From the NCBI GenBank assembly GCA_963070105.1, contig OY718808.1:2076738-2140737 (forward strand): a stretch of 64,000 nt of DNA, given 5' to 3'. Under the pieces are notes generated by a model. The model saw only the letters and a list, made by a program, of their open reading frames with translations, was not told the origin of the DNA and made no database searches. Both the position numbers and the translations under genes were made by a program. This stretch comes from Litomosoides sigmodontis (Eukaryota; Nematoda; Chromadorea; Rhabditida; Onchocercidae). Of the stretch, positions 42,646 through 55,927 are shown in pieces. How positions within the stretch are numbered: the stretch's first letter is position 1; every line of letters begins with the position of its first letter.

Positions 42646-45600
42646 ATGACAAACGGAGATAAATCAGATGTCAGAAGTGGTACTGATGGATTATCAGAAG
42701 AAGATTTGTGTCGATTAAACCTTATTACAAGGAATTTGCAGGTTTGGTACAGTTTATTATGGATTTTAAAACAAAATAAAGGTGGTTTATCATGTGGATG
42801 TAGGATTTCATGCGCTAGTCTATTGCAATAATGAGCGCTCTGTATTTGCTATTTCTTTCAGGAAGTGCTGGGACTGGAAAGAATTGCAAAACAATTAGCT
42901 TTGAAAAAAAATATCCATGTCTATTGGGGCACAGCGACTACAGGAAAACCACATATAGGATACTTTGTACCAATAAGAAAAATTGCTGACTTCTTGTCTG
43001 CAAATCTCAGGGTATGTATTGCAAATTAGTCCCAGAGCAGTACTCCTAATAATATCTGGGAAATCAATTATGATTTCGAAGTTTCGAATCAAAAAATGAA
43101 ATTCAAGGGATTATCGTTAATCTATTACTCTCTCAGAATGATTGATTAACTTTTCATGCAGGTGACAATATTGTTTGCCGATTTGCATGCTTTTTTGGAT
43201 AACTTAAAAAGCACTTGGGAAGTTTTGGATAATCGAGTATTATATTATGAAAAAGTTATTAAAGCGCTACTTACGGCTTTACATGTACCGTTGGATCAGT
43301 TACATTTTGTTAGAGGAACATCATATCAATTAACGAGGTTGATTTTTCATCTGAATATTTATTGTTTATGTAAGTGATTGACAGTCCAGTATCATTAACA
43401 GTTTAGAAAATGTTTTGTTTGTTGTTTAATTTTCCATTGTTGTTGCATGAATAATTTATATTTTAAGAGAATATACGTCTGACTTACTTCGATTGTGTAA
43501 CATTGTAACAAGGCGCGATGCTTTGCGAGCTGGAGCAGAAGTGGTGAAGCAAGTAAGATTCTTTTATCGAATGACCGTATAAATGGACTTCGAAATAGGT
43601 GGTGTACTGATCTTTCATTTCTTTCAGGTAGCATCACCCTTACTGAGCGGTTTACTTTATCCATTATTGCAAGCTTTGGATGAGCAGTACTTGAAAACTG
43701 ATGGTCAGTTCGGTGGAGTGGACCAAAGAAAAATTTTCATTTTGGCCGAGGAACAACTTCCAAAGCTGAAATTGGGTAAAAGATTTCATCTTATGAACCC
43801 TATGGTGCCTGGATTGCAAGGATCGAAGATGAGCAGGTTATTTTGATGTTACTAATTTATGCAAGGTCCATTTGAAATGTTGAAAATCAGTCTCTTTTTA
43901 ATTTCGATAAATGGTACTTACTTTCTTCTATGCAATTTCTCATTGTGTGCAATTTATATTTTCTTGGTTTTAAGATTTGAAATCGGTGAGGGTTTACCTG
44001 CTTTTCATATTTGTTAAAATCTAGTGAGCATTTCGATTTAGTTCAGAAGAAAATTCAAAAATTGACTTGCTGGATAAACCAGATGTTGTGCGGGAGAAGA
44101 TCGATAGCGCTATCTGTAGTCGTGATTCCGATGAAAACGGTGTACTAGCGTTTTGTGAACACGTTTTGTTTCCAATTATTTCGCCCAAAACAGTCAGTTT
44201 TGGTGGGAGAGACTACGATGACTATAAGAGTTTACTTGAAGAGTACAATGCAGGGAGGATCTCTGAAACTAGCTTGAAAGACACTGTTAAGGTTCGTATT
44301 GTTTTTATCTATTATGTTATGTTGAGCTTTGAAAGAAAAATCTTCAAAGCAGTTATCGTTCTGTGGTGTTCAGTGTTATTGATGGTGTTCAGTGTTATTG
44401 ATATTAGTGAGCAAGTGTAGATTATGAAAAATTAGAATCTCTTTGCATATTCTAATACGCTTGCTATATTTTCAAGTAGTAAGCGTGCGAAATATGCAAA
44501 ATTATTGCCGTAGCAAAGGATCGAAATTTAAAGTTTTAAATTAAGGCCCTGATGCTACCACAACTTGTCATTAACATTGGTTCTTACCTTGAAATAGTTT
44601 GTGTTTAGGAAGTTATTTTGTTTGATTTTGTGACTTCCTGTTTTTTTTTTATTTGCTTTTTTTTAACTGATTTTGTGACTTCCTGTCAGCTACATTTTAT
44701 CAAGAATAGTGAGAACATTTCATCTCGAAGACCTGAAGCTACTGTCATGGTGCATTGCAAAACTGTTCTGTTAACGCGTGGGCTTTTAAGGTTCACTGCC
44801 CTTGCGTAGCATACCTCTAAAACTGGTGCAGGCCTGTATATCCGTGCCGGTTTCGCAGTATGCAAAATAATAATCGGGTAACTCATTAGATGCAATGGTA
44901 ATTCATTGTATTCCTTAGTACCTATTCGAACACTGCGATTTTACTTCCTTCCTTGCACATTGCATGCTACTGACTTTACCTTTTTTCTGCTTTGCTACCT
45001 CACTCTTTTTCTGATTGGCTAGCTATTTCATTATTCTTAGTTTTATTTGATATTTGCTTTCTTGCAGGAATTTATTTGTGAAATATTGGAAGAAGTGCAG
45101 AAAAGCTGTATGGATGACAAAATGCAATCATTATTAGAAAAAGGCTATTCCAAAAATATGTCTGATAACAATTTACAACATTACGCTAGTCCTCTTATCG
45201 ATAACGTCATACTTAGTGAAACGGAAGATCAACGATTTCGGGGAATCATTTCTGATACTGAAGTACTTATGTTTCCCGAGACTATACTAATTTTTTGTAT
45301 AACTGCCATTATATATTACTTTACACTTAGATAGTTGAACCAAAAAACCTTGTAGAAGTTATTCAAGTTTTAGTTCCATATCTTGCAGTTGGTCAGTGGT
45401 GAAATATGGCTTAAGAGACGAATCAGAGAAAATAGTTTGCTACACGTTATTTACGCAATAGCACCGAAAGGTCGCTTCCACCTTGGTTTTGTTATTCCGC
45501 TTTTCAAGTTGAAGGTTCTTTTTTATTATAAGCATTTTTCTGAGATGGAGATAAATTCTATAGTGAATTTTTGTTCTTTCTTAGTTGAACCTTTTTTTGC

Positions 45601-47082
45601 TCGTTTAAGACATCTTTTACTATAATATTAATCATGTAAAATATGTGACATATGACAGAATCAGTTTTTTTATTTTTAGAAACTGCAGTTGCTGGGGAAT
45701 ATTTCATTAACAGTAGTTTTGGCTGATATCGATGCCTTTTTGGATAATGAGAAATGCTCGTGGAATGTTCGAGAAGCACGTTGTGATTATTATACTGCAG
45801 TTTTGCAGCGGATCTTTAGTTTGCTTGATTTGAGGGATGTTAAAATTGTTAGAGGATCAAGCTATCAATTGGAACCGTAGGTTTTCTTTTTCCTTTTTAA
45901 ATCATGACTTCGTGAATTGTTGCTCCAGATAATTAGATGCATGTTAAAGGGTGCTAGAAGATCACACACTAAGTCAGTGTTGACCTTGTATGTTTCAGCG
46001 ATATGTAAAATAAAGTGAGAGCATACTTTCCAGAGAGTATACTTTGGAAGTGTATCAGATGGCCTCTAAAGTAACACGAGATGAAGCATCCATCCTGGGT
46101 GGAGTAACATTGGGCTCATTGTTATCACCTTTATACTTCACCATCGATCATTATCATATGAATGTTGATATTGTCATTATGGGAGAAGACATGCGTCTTT
46201 TTTCGGAATTCTCTCAGCAGGTTTATATTCATTTAGATTTCAAGCTATGGGTGAATTTTCTTTTATTGTTTTCATTATAATGTATGTTTGACATGGAGTA
46301 GTTGAGTCCGGATGTTTTTCTGTAAACCATAAAATATACGTCTAAATATGCATCAAACCATAAAATACGTCTGATTTCCCTTTTTTTTGATTGAATTGCT
46401 AATATTTGACTTCTCATGCTCAGACTCTACCTCGTCATATATGTACTTTTTAGATGATACAACGACGTGGGCAGCAACCTCGCGCGCATTTGTTAGTTCC
46501 AATTTTACCGTCTATGTCGGGCAATAAAATGTCCGCATCAGATCCTGAATTCCATTTAGACCCTCTAGATACACCAAAACAAGTTAAACAGAAAATCTCA
46601 CGTTCATTTTGCGAACCCGGCAATTTGAATGGCAATATCGCTTTTGAGCTCGCAAAACATTTTGTGTTCTTATATTTTGGATCAAGTGAGTTACTTTCCT
46701 TGTTGTTGTTTTTCTGTTACTACCATTCAATCCCTTTTGTTTGCTTGTAATCTTAAATCAGTTATATTTGTTCTATTCTGCATTTATCCTAAAATTGTTT
46801 TGGAGATTTTCTGAGTTGTTTGAATTTTATGTGTCTTAATTTTTGAAATTTCAACTTTTAGAGTTATTAATCGAACGTTCAGAAGAAAATGGCGGAAATA
46901 TAGAGATTAATGGTTGCGCTGAATTGAAAGAAATAATTATGGATGGAAGTTTGCATCCCGCAGATTTAAAGGCAGTAGTTATATCTAAAATCAATCAGTT
47001 CTTCGATTCTATTCGAATGGATTTCAGTACTAAAACAAAATTAATATCTGCGGCTTTCCCTAGCAAAAAATGTAAAAAGTAG
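42646..47082 (+). CDS. yars-1: Double-length (pseudo-dimeric) cytosolic tyrosyl-tRNA synthetase
   Basis: Twelve phase-consistent exons: 42646-42741, 42862-43011, 43162-43337, 43468-43552, 43628-43836, 44042-44291, 45068-45262, 45389-45514, 45680-45876, 46034-46220, 46454-46685, 46862-47082; 707 residues. The enzyme charges tRNA-Tyr. The first half (about 1-370) is a standard class I TyrRS unit: PHIGY (HIGH motif, 62-66), [46 protein letters not shown] (236-240). The second half (about 385-707) repeats the same order: FHLGF (417-421), [32 protein letters not shown] (582-586). In it the tyrosine-binding Y...Q and the Q of VDQR are replaced, so it is probably not catalytic and may serve as the tRNA-binding partner of a pseudo-dimer. 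No C-terminal EMAPII-like domain is present. Confidence 0.93.
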
Positions 47083-47476
47083 CTTTGCGGATAGTGCGAA
47101 TGATAACGGAATAAGCTTTGGGCTTTGTGCATGGTATTATATATAATTTTTTTTTGAAATTGTTGGATATTCTAGATTGACAATAATTGTGTTTGCCATT
47201 GTTTTCAGTTTTGTGCGGAAGTTCATAGGAAATTAAATGAAATTTACTTTTACTGTTTTAATCGAATATACTGCAAAGAACGTTTCTAACATGATTACAC
47301 TATAATGGTTCCTGTATGGAAGTTTAGCTTTTTAGCTTCATTTGTAGTTATAGCTACTGTTTTCGGATAGGAAAGCAAACGTTGAAAAATTTTTGTACAT
47401 TTTTAAGGGTTATGCTATGTATCTGCAAGACATTGTTCGTATAAAAATTGTTGTGTTGTTTCTTTTGTTGTCAATT

Positions 47477-47482
47477 AATAAA
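47477..47482 (+). terminator. Polyadenylation signal of the TyrRS gene
   Basis: AATAAA about 395 bases after the TAG stop, the first clear hexamer downstream, followed by AGCCATGT and a T-rich stretch. Confidence 0.55.
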
Positions 47483-50400
47483 AGCCATGTCTTCGTCCCC
47501 GCTTGAGCTTAAGTGGCCTGACGCTTTATCTAAGTGTCATGGTTTTAAAATTTAAGGGAAAGTCATCTTTCGATTTATTCAGAAAATCATTTATTATATC
47601 GGTGGGTAAACTGTGATGGAAAGAGATTGAAGTTCTAACTCCCATGCTTCATCTATTTTATCTGTTTCATGATGCTCTAATGTGTCAATTTTTCCATTTC
47701 GATGCACACATACATTTTAATTTGCGCACATAAATTTTAATTAATATCAAATCCTTTCAGAATATAGGAGGCAGAAAAAGGAGGAGAAAATTGTTGTTTA
47801 TTCATATGTAATCATTTCGCTTCATAATCTTTGTTGGAATAGTAAACGGTTTGTGATGGCGATGGCGATAGTATGATGATTGTTAGCAAATGGTATTTAA
47901 GTAGGATTGTCGACGACGATTAAAAGATCACTACGATTATTTATTTGGACAGCATCAACACCTCAACTTATTCCTAATAATACATTCTTAGCAATCAATA
48001 GTTCGTTCGTAGATAAATAATCGCTGCTGCAAGAGTGAAATGATTGAGAATTTAACATCTGCATTATTGTAACTAAAATATCTTCTTATATTCATAATTT
48101 TAAAATAAAATTAAGAAAAACAATTTTGAGTAAATTACAATAATGCTGCCTAACAATTGATTTCTTTTTTGGATGAGAAATTTTTTAGTGCTATTTTGTA
48201 TGGATTTAATTAGTCAAATGTTTTGACCGATATAATTATGATATGAAAAAAACCATTTGTGTTTCCTCATCCTATTTTGACTGTTTTTTTTTTCTTGCCC
48301 TATCGGTCATCTTTTGTTTCATGTGAAACAGCGTAAAGTGTCACTCACTGGTCGTACAGTTTATTCGTATTTACCACCTGTGGTGACTTTCAATTAATTC
48401 TTTTTGCGGAATCAAAATGATCGCATTGTTTGACGGAAATGAATGAATCCCACTGGTTGGTTGGTTAAAAGCATTTCTCTTTTGTAATGAAAGAAAGTTT
48501 CCGCCTACGATATTTTACGTGTAAAAGTTCAAAGAATGATTTTTTTTCTCGCTCTTTCTGTCATTGATAACTCCGTATGATAAGAGAAGATTGAATGTGT
48601 TAACTGAGAGAAAAGATATATTAATTTTCGGTCTAATCCTCTTTCCCTCTCTCTCTCTCTCGCTTTCTCCCTCTTTCGTTGTCTTTTAAAATCTTTCATA
48701 TTTAGTAATTTCTCCATGAGATTTTTTCAATATTTTAGTTAAACTTGAGAGCATAATAGAACGGGTGGAAAAATTTTTTAAAGATTTTAAAAAGGCAGAA
48801 GAAATGCTACTTTTATTTTATTACGAAAGGATAATATAATTGTTAATTTTCTGCTGTTTTTGTAATTTATGCAATTCATACGATCACTTTATAATTTACA
48901 AAAAAGAAAAAAGAAAACAAAGATTGTCTTCAATTGATGCTTTAGTGTAGAATAGGTCATCGTTAATGATATGCTTATATACTTAATGATACACTTACTA
49001 AATGGACATTGTATACTGCGTAATTTTTTTTGTATATTTAAATATATAAATAAGCATCTATCATTGTTAGAAATTAGTTAAAAATGATGAATTTAAACAA
49101 AAATTAACTAAATTGATAGATTTAAATTTAAGAAGGAAAAGAAAAGTGTTGAAGAAAATTGCACAAAACAATCGCACTTCATAATGTATCTGAAAGGATG
49201 AGTAAAATAATAATGCTAATAAATCATTGTATGATTTTATATGATTTTGTAGAGAAAAAAATTTTATCATTTTTTTTTAATTTTAAATTATTAAAAATTT
49301 TTCAATTTAGAATGGCTAATTCTATTGCGCATACGAAAACTATGCAATAGTAGTAGTCGTTTTTTTCATACAAATAACTGTTACTATTTGAAATTTGAAA
49401 AGGTTAAAATGATGAAAGGCCACAAATTAACATCTGTGTGCGGCGGTGAAGCATTAAGATAATTAGGGTGAGGAATTGTTAATTTAAAAGCATAAACTGA
49501 TTGATTGCGCAATTACTTACGTTTGTGAAAGAAAGTGACGTATTAATTGACGGACAATTACAAGCAGAAATTACAGAGAGGAAGAGAGTGGATAGTTATT
49601 CGATTTATTTCCTAAATTGGTACAACACTGTTGTACATCTATTCTGCCTACTATTCACGTACGTTTCTTCCTTTTTCTTACGTTTCAATCAATGAGGAAT
49701 GATCGTTTCAGAAATGTAATTAAATTTGAAAAGGTCGTTTCAGAAATGTAATTTAATTGATATGCTCCATTTAGACGGCTCTTTTTTTTTGTCGTTGATA
49801 ACCATATTCAAATTAATATCAAACTAGTTAGGGAAGGTTCAGTAAGTAGTAAATTTTACTACTACCTCATTCCTTTTAATATACTGAAATTTCAAATATT
49901 TTCAATGAATTCAGTTTAAACCAATTGTAATATCATAAAATAAGACAGCAGCACTTGTCCGAATTCTAGTTTTACTCTACTTTAGGACAGGAGCATCATA
50001 GGTGTAATAGGAAGTTATGTTTATTATGCTAATTGGTTGAGTCGAATTTTAGCACTTGGCGTAAATGACGAAAGCGACAAAAGGAATTGAAATGAAATTC
50101 AGGGGATGTCGACCTCTGTTTTAGGGCTAGCATGAATTCGCATAACTTCTCAAATTAAAATAAATAGCATATTTTAACTAATTGGAATTTCTTTTGCGCA
50201 ATTGCTCCGATCGATCTTCGAAGAAATAAACTTTTCGGAAATTTGCTAAAGTTTTTTTTTTGTTATATAATAACTTTACATATTTTTACCTCTTATGGAT
50301 TACTTCCTGTAATTGATTAGGAAAAAAGTGAATGTTATGAGTTATTGAATAAAATTATTTTAATGAAAATTACCCTAAACGTTAGTGACTAGTACTCTCA

Positions 50401-51673
50401 GTGCTTCATCTACCTGAACTCCTTCGGTTCTAAGTTCTAATTTACACTGAAGTCTAACTCTGTGCATCATCACTCCTATTTGAGAACCATAAAACGCGAG
50501 GTGATCATAAAAGAAAGCCATAAATCTTTGTTTAGCAACAAATTATTTGTTATGATCTTTGAAATGATGTTATTTTTTTGTCTCTCTCTCTCCCTCTCTC
50601 TCTCTCTCTCTTTTTCTCTCTTTTCCTCTATTAGTGCATAATGAATGTGAGCATTTAATTAAAATCTCATTCTTCCTGGCAAATTTCACTTTAGTTTGAA
50701 TTTGCATTTCAGCACTGCCAATATCCAATGTCTCATATGGGTGCAAGCAAAGTTAAAGCTAAGCGATCTATTAGCTTTCTTTTTGGCTCAGCGATTGTTT
50801 ACCGATAGATTTAAAGATTTGGATCAGTGATGATGTAGGTGATCCTTAAGAGCAATCAGATCACAATCACATAACTTAGCGTGGGAGAGGTAAGATCTCA
50901 TTTGATATGAGTAATACTGTGATCATTACTTTATCAAATATATGATAGCAATCAATCAGGTGAGATCACTCAACTATGTTCAACTATGTTAGCTGATGTT
51001 TGGATGGAATTAAATTTTATGAAGTTTTGATTGTGGGGAATTTACGATCACTTCAAGTAATTTTCAGTGATGAGAGCAATTGTATTATTTTGTTTCAGAG
51101 AAATTTCAAAAATTCTCTTATGATAATTTTTATCATTTCATCTGTCATGCGTCAACTGTTAGCATTTAACAAATCATTCAAATTTAATTTTGTTGAATTA
51201 GTGCAAATGGTTAGCTTCAAATACAATGAAATTTTTTTGCAATAACATAGAGTTTCAAATAAAATGAATTTTCAAATATCAACATTTCAAATTCAAAATA
51301 TGCAAAAATAATGGAGAATTTTTTGAAATTAATTATTTTTGCAGATAACAAGTAAAAGGAAAAATCAACAAAATGAGTTAAAAATTGCAACAAGAATTTT
51401 CTCCTCCTCCTATTCTCCTTCTATCCTGAACTTCTCGTAAAACAAAAAAAAAAAAAAGGAAAAGAGGAAAAAAACTTCTAGTCTATTTCATGTGAAATGA
51501 GAAAAATCAAATTTCACACGAAGCTATTTAATTTTTGGAAAATTATTTTTCAACATTATCGTCACTTTTTTCTTCTAAGACAAAAAAAAAACGAATTCTT
51601 TCTTCCGTTCATTTCACTTTATCGAATAGGAAAAAATTGGACGAACATATTTGTGCTATTCCTATGATCCATC

Positions 51674-51690
51674 TGAACTGACTCAGTTCA
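51674..51690. promoter_or_regulatory. Palindrome containing a TGACTCA (AP-1-type) core
   Basis: TGAACTGACTCAGTTCA is an 8-base perfect palindrome around a single central C. Positions 51679-51685 read TGACTCA, the consensus bound by bZIP dimers of the AP-1 family. No adjacent gene is established, so a regulatory role is only suggested by sequence. Confidence 0.3.
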
Positions 51691-54526
51691 TCCACACCTT
51701 CTCCTACTTTCCTCGTTTGCTCCAAATTGAGTTAGTAAGGTGTACCATTTCTATAATTAATTAATGATTGTTTATTAGTGCTATTATTTCAAATATTATT
51801 CAATTATTAGTTTCAATCTTTATAGCAATCAATTTATTTGTGGAAAATAAAAAAAAAAAAAAAGAAAAGAAAAGCGAAAATTTGTTGTAGTAATTAGGAG
51901 TGAAGGAGAGGGAATGTTCCAAATGTGAAGTGTTTACTGATTAATTTCATTTTGCCGACAATCCTCTTTGAAGATTTCATTCACCTATTTTCGGAACGAT
52001 TAGTGAAACAACAATTAGGCTCATGGATGGAGGAAAATCATTGCAATCATTCCGAATTTGCAAGAGTAATCGGATTAAAGCTAAACATCATAGAGTTAAG
52101 CGAAGAAGCAGCGAAGTAGGAGAAGCTAACGCTAATGGTTTTTCAATTTGCTACATTCATCATTTCCTCCTTTACTAACATTCCTTCAAAAATCCTCATC
52201 CTTATCACACTGATAATATCGTCGCTAATTATCAGTGTCTCTGATAATTCCACTCTGCAATGCAAGCACTGATAATTATGACATTTTGCACGTTCGTTTT
52301 TTTTTTTTTTTTTTTAATTGTTGGAATCTCAGTGACATTTCATCGTTTAGATAATCTCACTGTGATGAGTTGCTATTTACGATAAATTACTGACCATTTA
52401 ATTTTGTTTAATAATTAATTGGTTAATTTGGAAATTTTTTAATTTCTTTTTGAAATTCAAAAATGAGTATTTTAATTATTGTGCTATTTTCCTTCTTTTT
52501 TTTTTTATACAAATGATGATAATTGTTTTACTTTCATTTGGTACACCTTTAGATGATTGATTATTCCTTATATCTAATCCCCATACCTATTTCCTTACTT
52601 CCTTCATCGGTCGGTATTACAAAAAAAAAGAAACCATCAAAAATTATGATTATTAACAATTTCCACGTATTTTCACTCATCAGCGATGTGGTTTTATTTT
52701 ATTTTATTTCATTTTTGTTCTTTCTTTCTTTCTCATCACTCTCATTTCTCGCCGCCTCTCTCTCTCTCTCTGTTTACTGTTCATTTTTGTAAAAATTTAC
52801 GCATCCACCTGTTCGGCACCTGTAAATAATTCGATGGAAAGAAAGGCGGAAGAAAATTTGCCCAATATTGCACTCATTTCCTCATTCATTCATTTTTAAC
52901 AAACTACATTTACTAGCATTAGCACCCTACTTTCTCCCTTTGATTGACCGCTTCACACCTGTTGCAGTGAATGGCGATTATTACTGTCACACTTTTTCAG
53001 TCTCATTAAAAATTCCACTAGCAATTGAAGTGTGAACTTGTGGTGTGAAGTTTAAATCGTGTCACTTCTTAAAACATAAAAAGTTCCAGGAAAAAATATT
53101 TCGCTTTTTTTTAATGGTAAATTAAATAAAAGCTTTGAGGGAAATGATATTTTTTTTAAGGAAAATTTTTCGAAAGTTACTTAAATAATTCGACAATTTT
53201 TTCTCTATTTTTTTCTCTTTCTAAAACAATTTTTTTTAAATTGCTAAAAACAAAGAGACAAAAACGTTGCTTAAAATAATAAATTTAAAATTATTAAAAT
53301 CAATACAAAATGTTTGCTTTCTGCTCATAATATTATTGTTTGTTTTGCAGTGGGAAGTAAGTGAATGAGATAGAATGAATTGGTAAAGAACAAAATAATA
53401 TTGTAAATTTATTTGTCTGTTCCATTCAGGTGACTGTATAAATGAGTTATGATAGAAAGTCCTTTTAAGTAACCGCTGATTGATTTCAAATAGCAGTTGT
53501 TGCTTCACTCATTGTGAATTTTCCGCTCACTCATACTTCCTACATCAAATGGCGAAGGTGCTAGTGGTCATTTCAAAAAGGCGCAAATAGATCTTAATTG
53601 ATGTACCACGGAAGTACGAGGAATAATTTCAAATTTCCAAAATTAACACTTCAAACTTTAATGCTATGAGAAAAGAGAGAAGCGGTAAAATGAAATGATA
53701 CGCTCAGGAAAGACAGTTTAACCGCAAATGAGCAGACTGAAATTGAAATTTTACAGCATAAAAAATACTCTTTTTAGCTGTCTTCCTAACCTCTTAAATA
53801 ATTTATACGAACTGAAAATGAAAAATAATTACCGACCCACTGTTGTAATTCATTTCTTATTTAAATGTATGCAAAAAAACAAACAATATTATTGAAATAA
53901 TCCGTAAATTTTTTTTATTTTCTCACTAAAACAATTTTTAAATTTATTTTAACTTTTTATGTTGCAAAATAAAGAATAATTTTACACATTAACAGCACTT
54001 CAAGGTCTAAGTTTTTTTTTTGCACTGACTATGAGAATGATTGACAGAGAGTGGAGTAATTTCTGTTTTTTTTTTGTTCTAAATTGCTACCGAGTAATGA
54101 TGACCTTGCAGAGTGAGTGTGAAAGTGAAATGTTATCAAATCACTGATAATTTTTTAAATATGAAGTATTTAGAAGGAAAATTGACGGAATATGCTTTCC
54201 AGTTGTCACTAAAAAACTAGACAAAAAAAAATGAAAACAAATTAGATTAATTTGAAATCATTACTTTGAAATCATTGCTAATATTTCTAATAATATTTGA
54301 GAAAAAAGTGATGAGAAGTTGTTGTAAAAGTTCTGATTTAAAAATCGAAGTAAAATTTTACGAAATTTTGCGATTAATTTGTATCACGTTAGGTAAAATG
54401 AGAGAAATTTAACGATTGAACTACAGTAGCACCACTTAAATTATAACTTTTTTTTTTGCTTTAATTTACAAAAATTCCATGTACTACAATGACAGTTAAA
54501 AGGAAGTACCACATTGCCACTTCTCT

Positions 54527-54589
54527 TTGTTTTGGCGCTTTTGTCGTTCGATGTCACTTCGCATTGTTTTGGCGCTTTTGTCGTACGAT
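54527..54589. repeat. 26-base direct repeat
   Basis: Two copies of TTGTTTTGGCGCTTTTGTCG followed by T or A then CGAT, at 54527-54552 and 54564-54589, separated by 11 bases. They differ at one position and are more GC-rich than the flanks. Confidence 0.85.
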
Positions 54590-54717
54590 TGAGGAATAGA
54601 TGGGTGAAAATAGTTTAATGGTTTACATTCCTAAATTTATGCGTTTTGATAATAGAATATTGCACTTTGTCTAGACTACTCAAGGAATAACAAGCATTGA
54701 TGAAAGAATACATATAG

Positions 54718-54757
54718 ATGCGCATGCATGGATGCATGCACGCACGCACGCATATGC
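54718..54757. other. Alternating purine-pyrimidine tract
   Basis: A stretch of GCATGC, GCACGC and CATATG steps with almost unbroken purine-pyrimidine alternation. A second one lies at 54908-54951. Such tracts favour Z-form DNA. They stand out from the surrounding AT-rich sequence. Confidence 0.55.
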
Positions 54758-55620
54758 AAATTTATTTTGCAAGTGCAATTTTGCTAGGTGAACCTTCGAT
54801 GTGCACTTACTTTTGTCTAGGCGTACCACCTGTCTCCAGCTGTTCTACATAAATGTCATTCATTTTCTCATTTGACCTTTTCATCAACTAGGCAAAATAA
54901 AATAATAGCGCGCAAGCACGTATACGCACCACGCATGCGCACACGCACACACTTCATTTTTGTGTAAATTTATAAAATGCGCAAATCCATTTTCTACAGA
55001 TATTAAAATTCGAATATCAGTGATAAGTTATCAATTGCAGTTTTTGCTAATATGTAAGTGCTTCTTCTCCACTCCTTGCTTCACTTTTCATCAGAAATAA
55101 TAAGGTTTTTTGGCTTTAGTACTGTAACAGCAAACAAATTAACAAAAGATTAAATTACTCGCTCTACGTCATTAATGAAAGTTAAAATGAAACGAATCAA
55201 ATTACTCACTTCTTCTTGTATTCCTCACAAATTTTAATTGATTTGTTACATTTCATATCATATCAGCCGAATTTGCATTTGTGAATCAAACATCACTAAA
55301 ATGCCTAAATGTAAAGCCATAGAAATTTCGAAATTAAAATTTTAATTCATAAAGAAAATGTGAGAAATGAAAAGAAAAATTTTTTTTGACAAAAAAAAAT
55401 TTCAACAGATGTTTCTGTGAGATGATCATGATGAATGTTAGTGGTGTGTTTGTAAAATTTTTAATTAAATTTTAAGTGATAAAATTTTTGAAAGAATCTA
55501 CCTAATTTTTTTTTCATAAAATTTAAGTTTGAGAAAAACATATTTAATTGTAAATTACAGCTGACCGATTGGAATTTCGTCGGTGAGCAATGTAATTTAA
55601 CCTCTCCACTCCTCAAATGA

Positions 55621-55806
55621 ATGGCCACTTTGCTGCGGCAAAAATTCCCACAAAAAGAATTTACACTATCGGAATTTTTCGTCCAAGTAATTTTGAGTGA
55701 CTTAGTACGCTTTCCTCATGCGCCATTATCAGTGACATTTTTACATCAACAAAGATTGGATGCCGTCAAGTGGTCAAGCGGTTCACAGAGGGGTGATGGC
55801 CGATGA
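55621..55806 (+). CDS. Small open frame, unknown (61 codons)
   Basis: ATG to TGA, preceded directly by an in-frame TGA. Base composition is richer in GC than the flanks and the product looks balanced (MATLLRQKFPQKEFTLSEFF, later LHQQRLDAVKWSSG). A donor-like CAA|GTAATT lies after codon 23, so a first exon is also possible. No family is recognised and no neighbouring exon was linked. Confidence 0.2.
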   Translation: MATLLRQKFPQKEFTLSEFFVQVILSDLVRFPHAPLSVTFLHQQRLDAVKWSSGSQRGDGR

Positions 55807-55831
55807 AGTGGCAAATGATAGTTTTCAATTT

Positions 55832-55927
55832 CACTATCACTTATTCTAAATCACACCTTCTCTTCCTATCATTGTTTTACACTATCACTTATTCTAAATC
55901 ACACCTTTTCTTCCCATCATTATTCTA
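55832..55927. repeat. 48-bp tandem duplication
   Basis: Two adjacent copies (55832-55879, 55880-55927) beginning CACTATCACTTATTCTAAAT, with a few substitutions between them. It lies just after the 55621-55806 open frame. Confidence 0.9.

Noticed and set aside
42346..42831. 161-codon plus-strand frame as an independent gene
   Set aside because: It contains TyrRS exon 1 in frame and runs into intron 1. The upstream part is treated as a possible N-terminal extension instead.
49501..49695. 64-codon plus-strand frame containing FVKESDVLIDGQLQAEI
   Set aside because: No ATG start, second half is low-complexity hydrophobic, no splice partner.
51925..52119. 64-codon plus-strand frame ending in IIELSEEAAK
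   Set aside because: Coding-like text but GTG start, no partner exon and no family. Kept only as a note.
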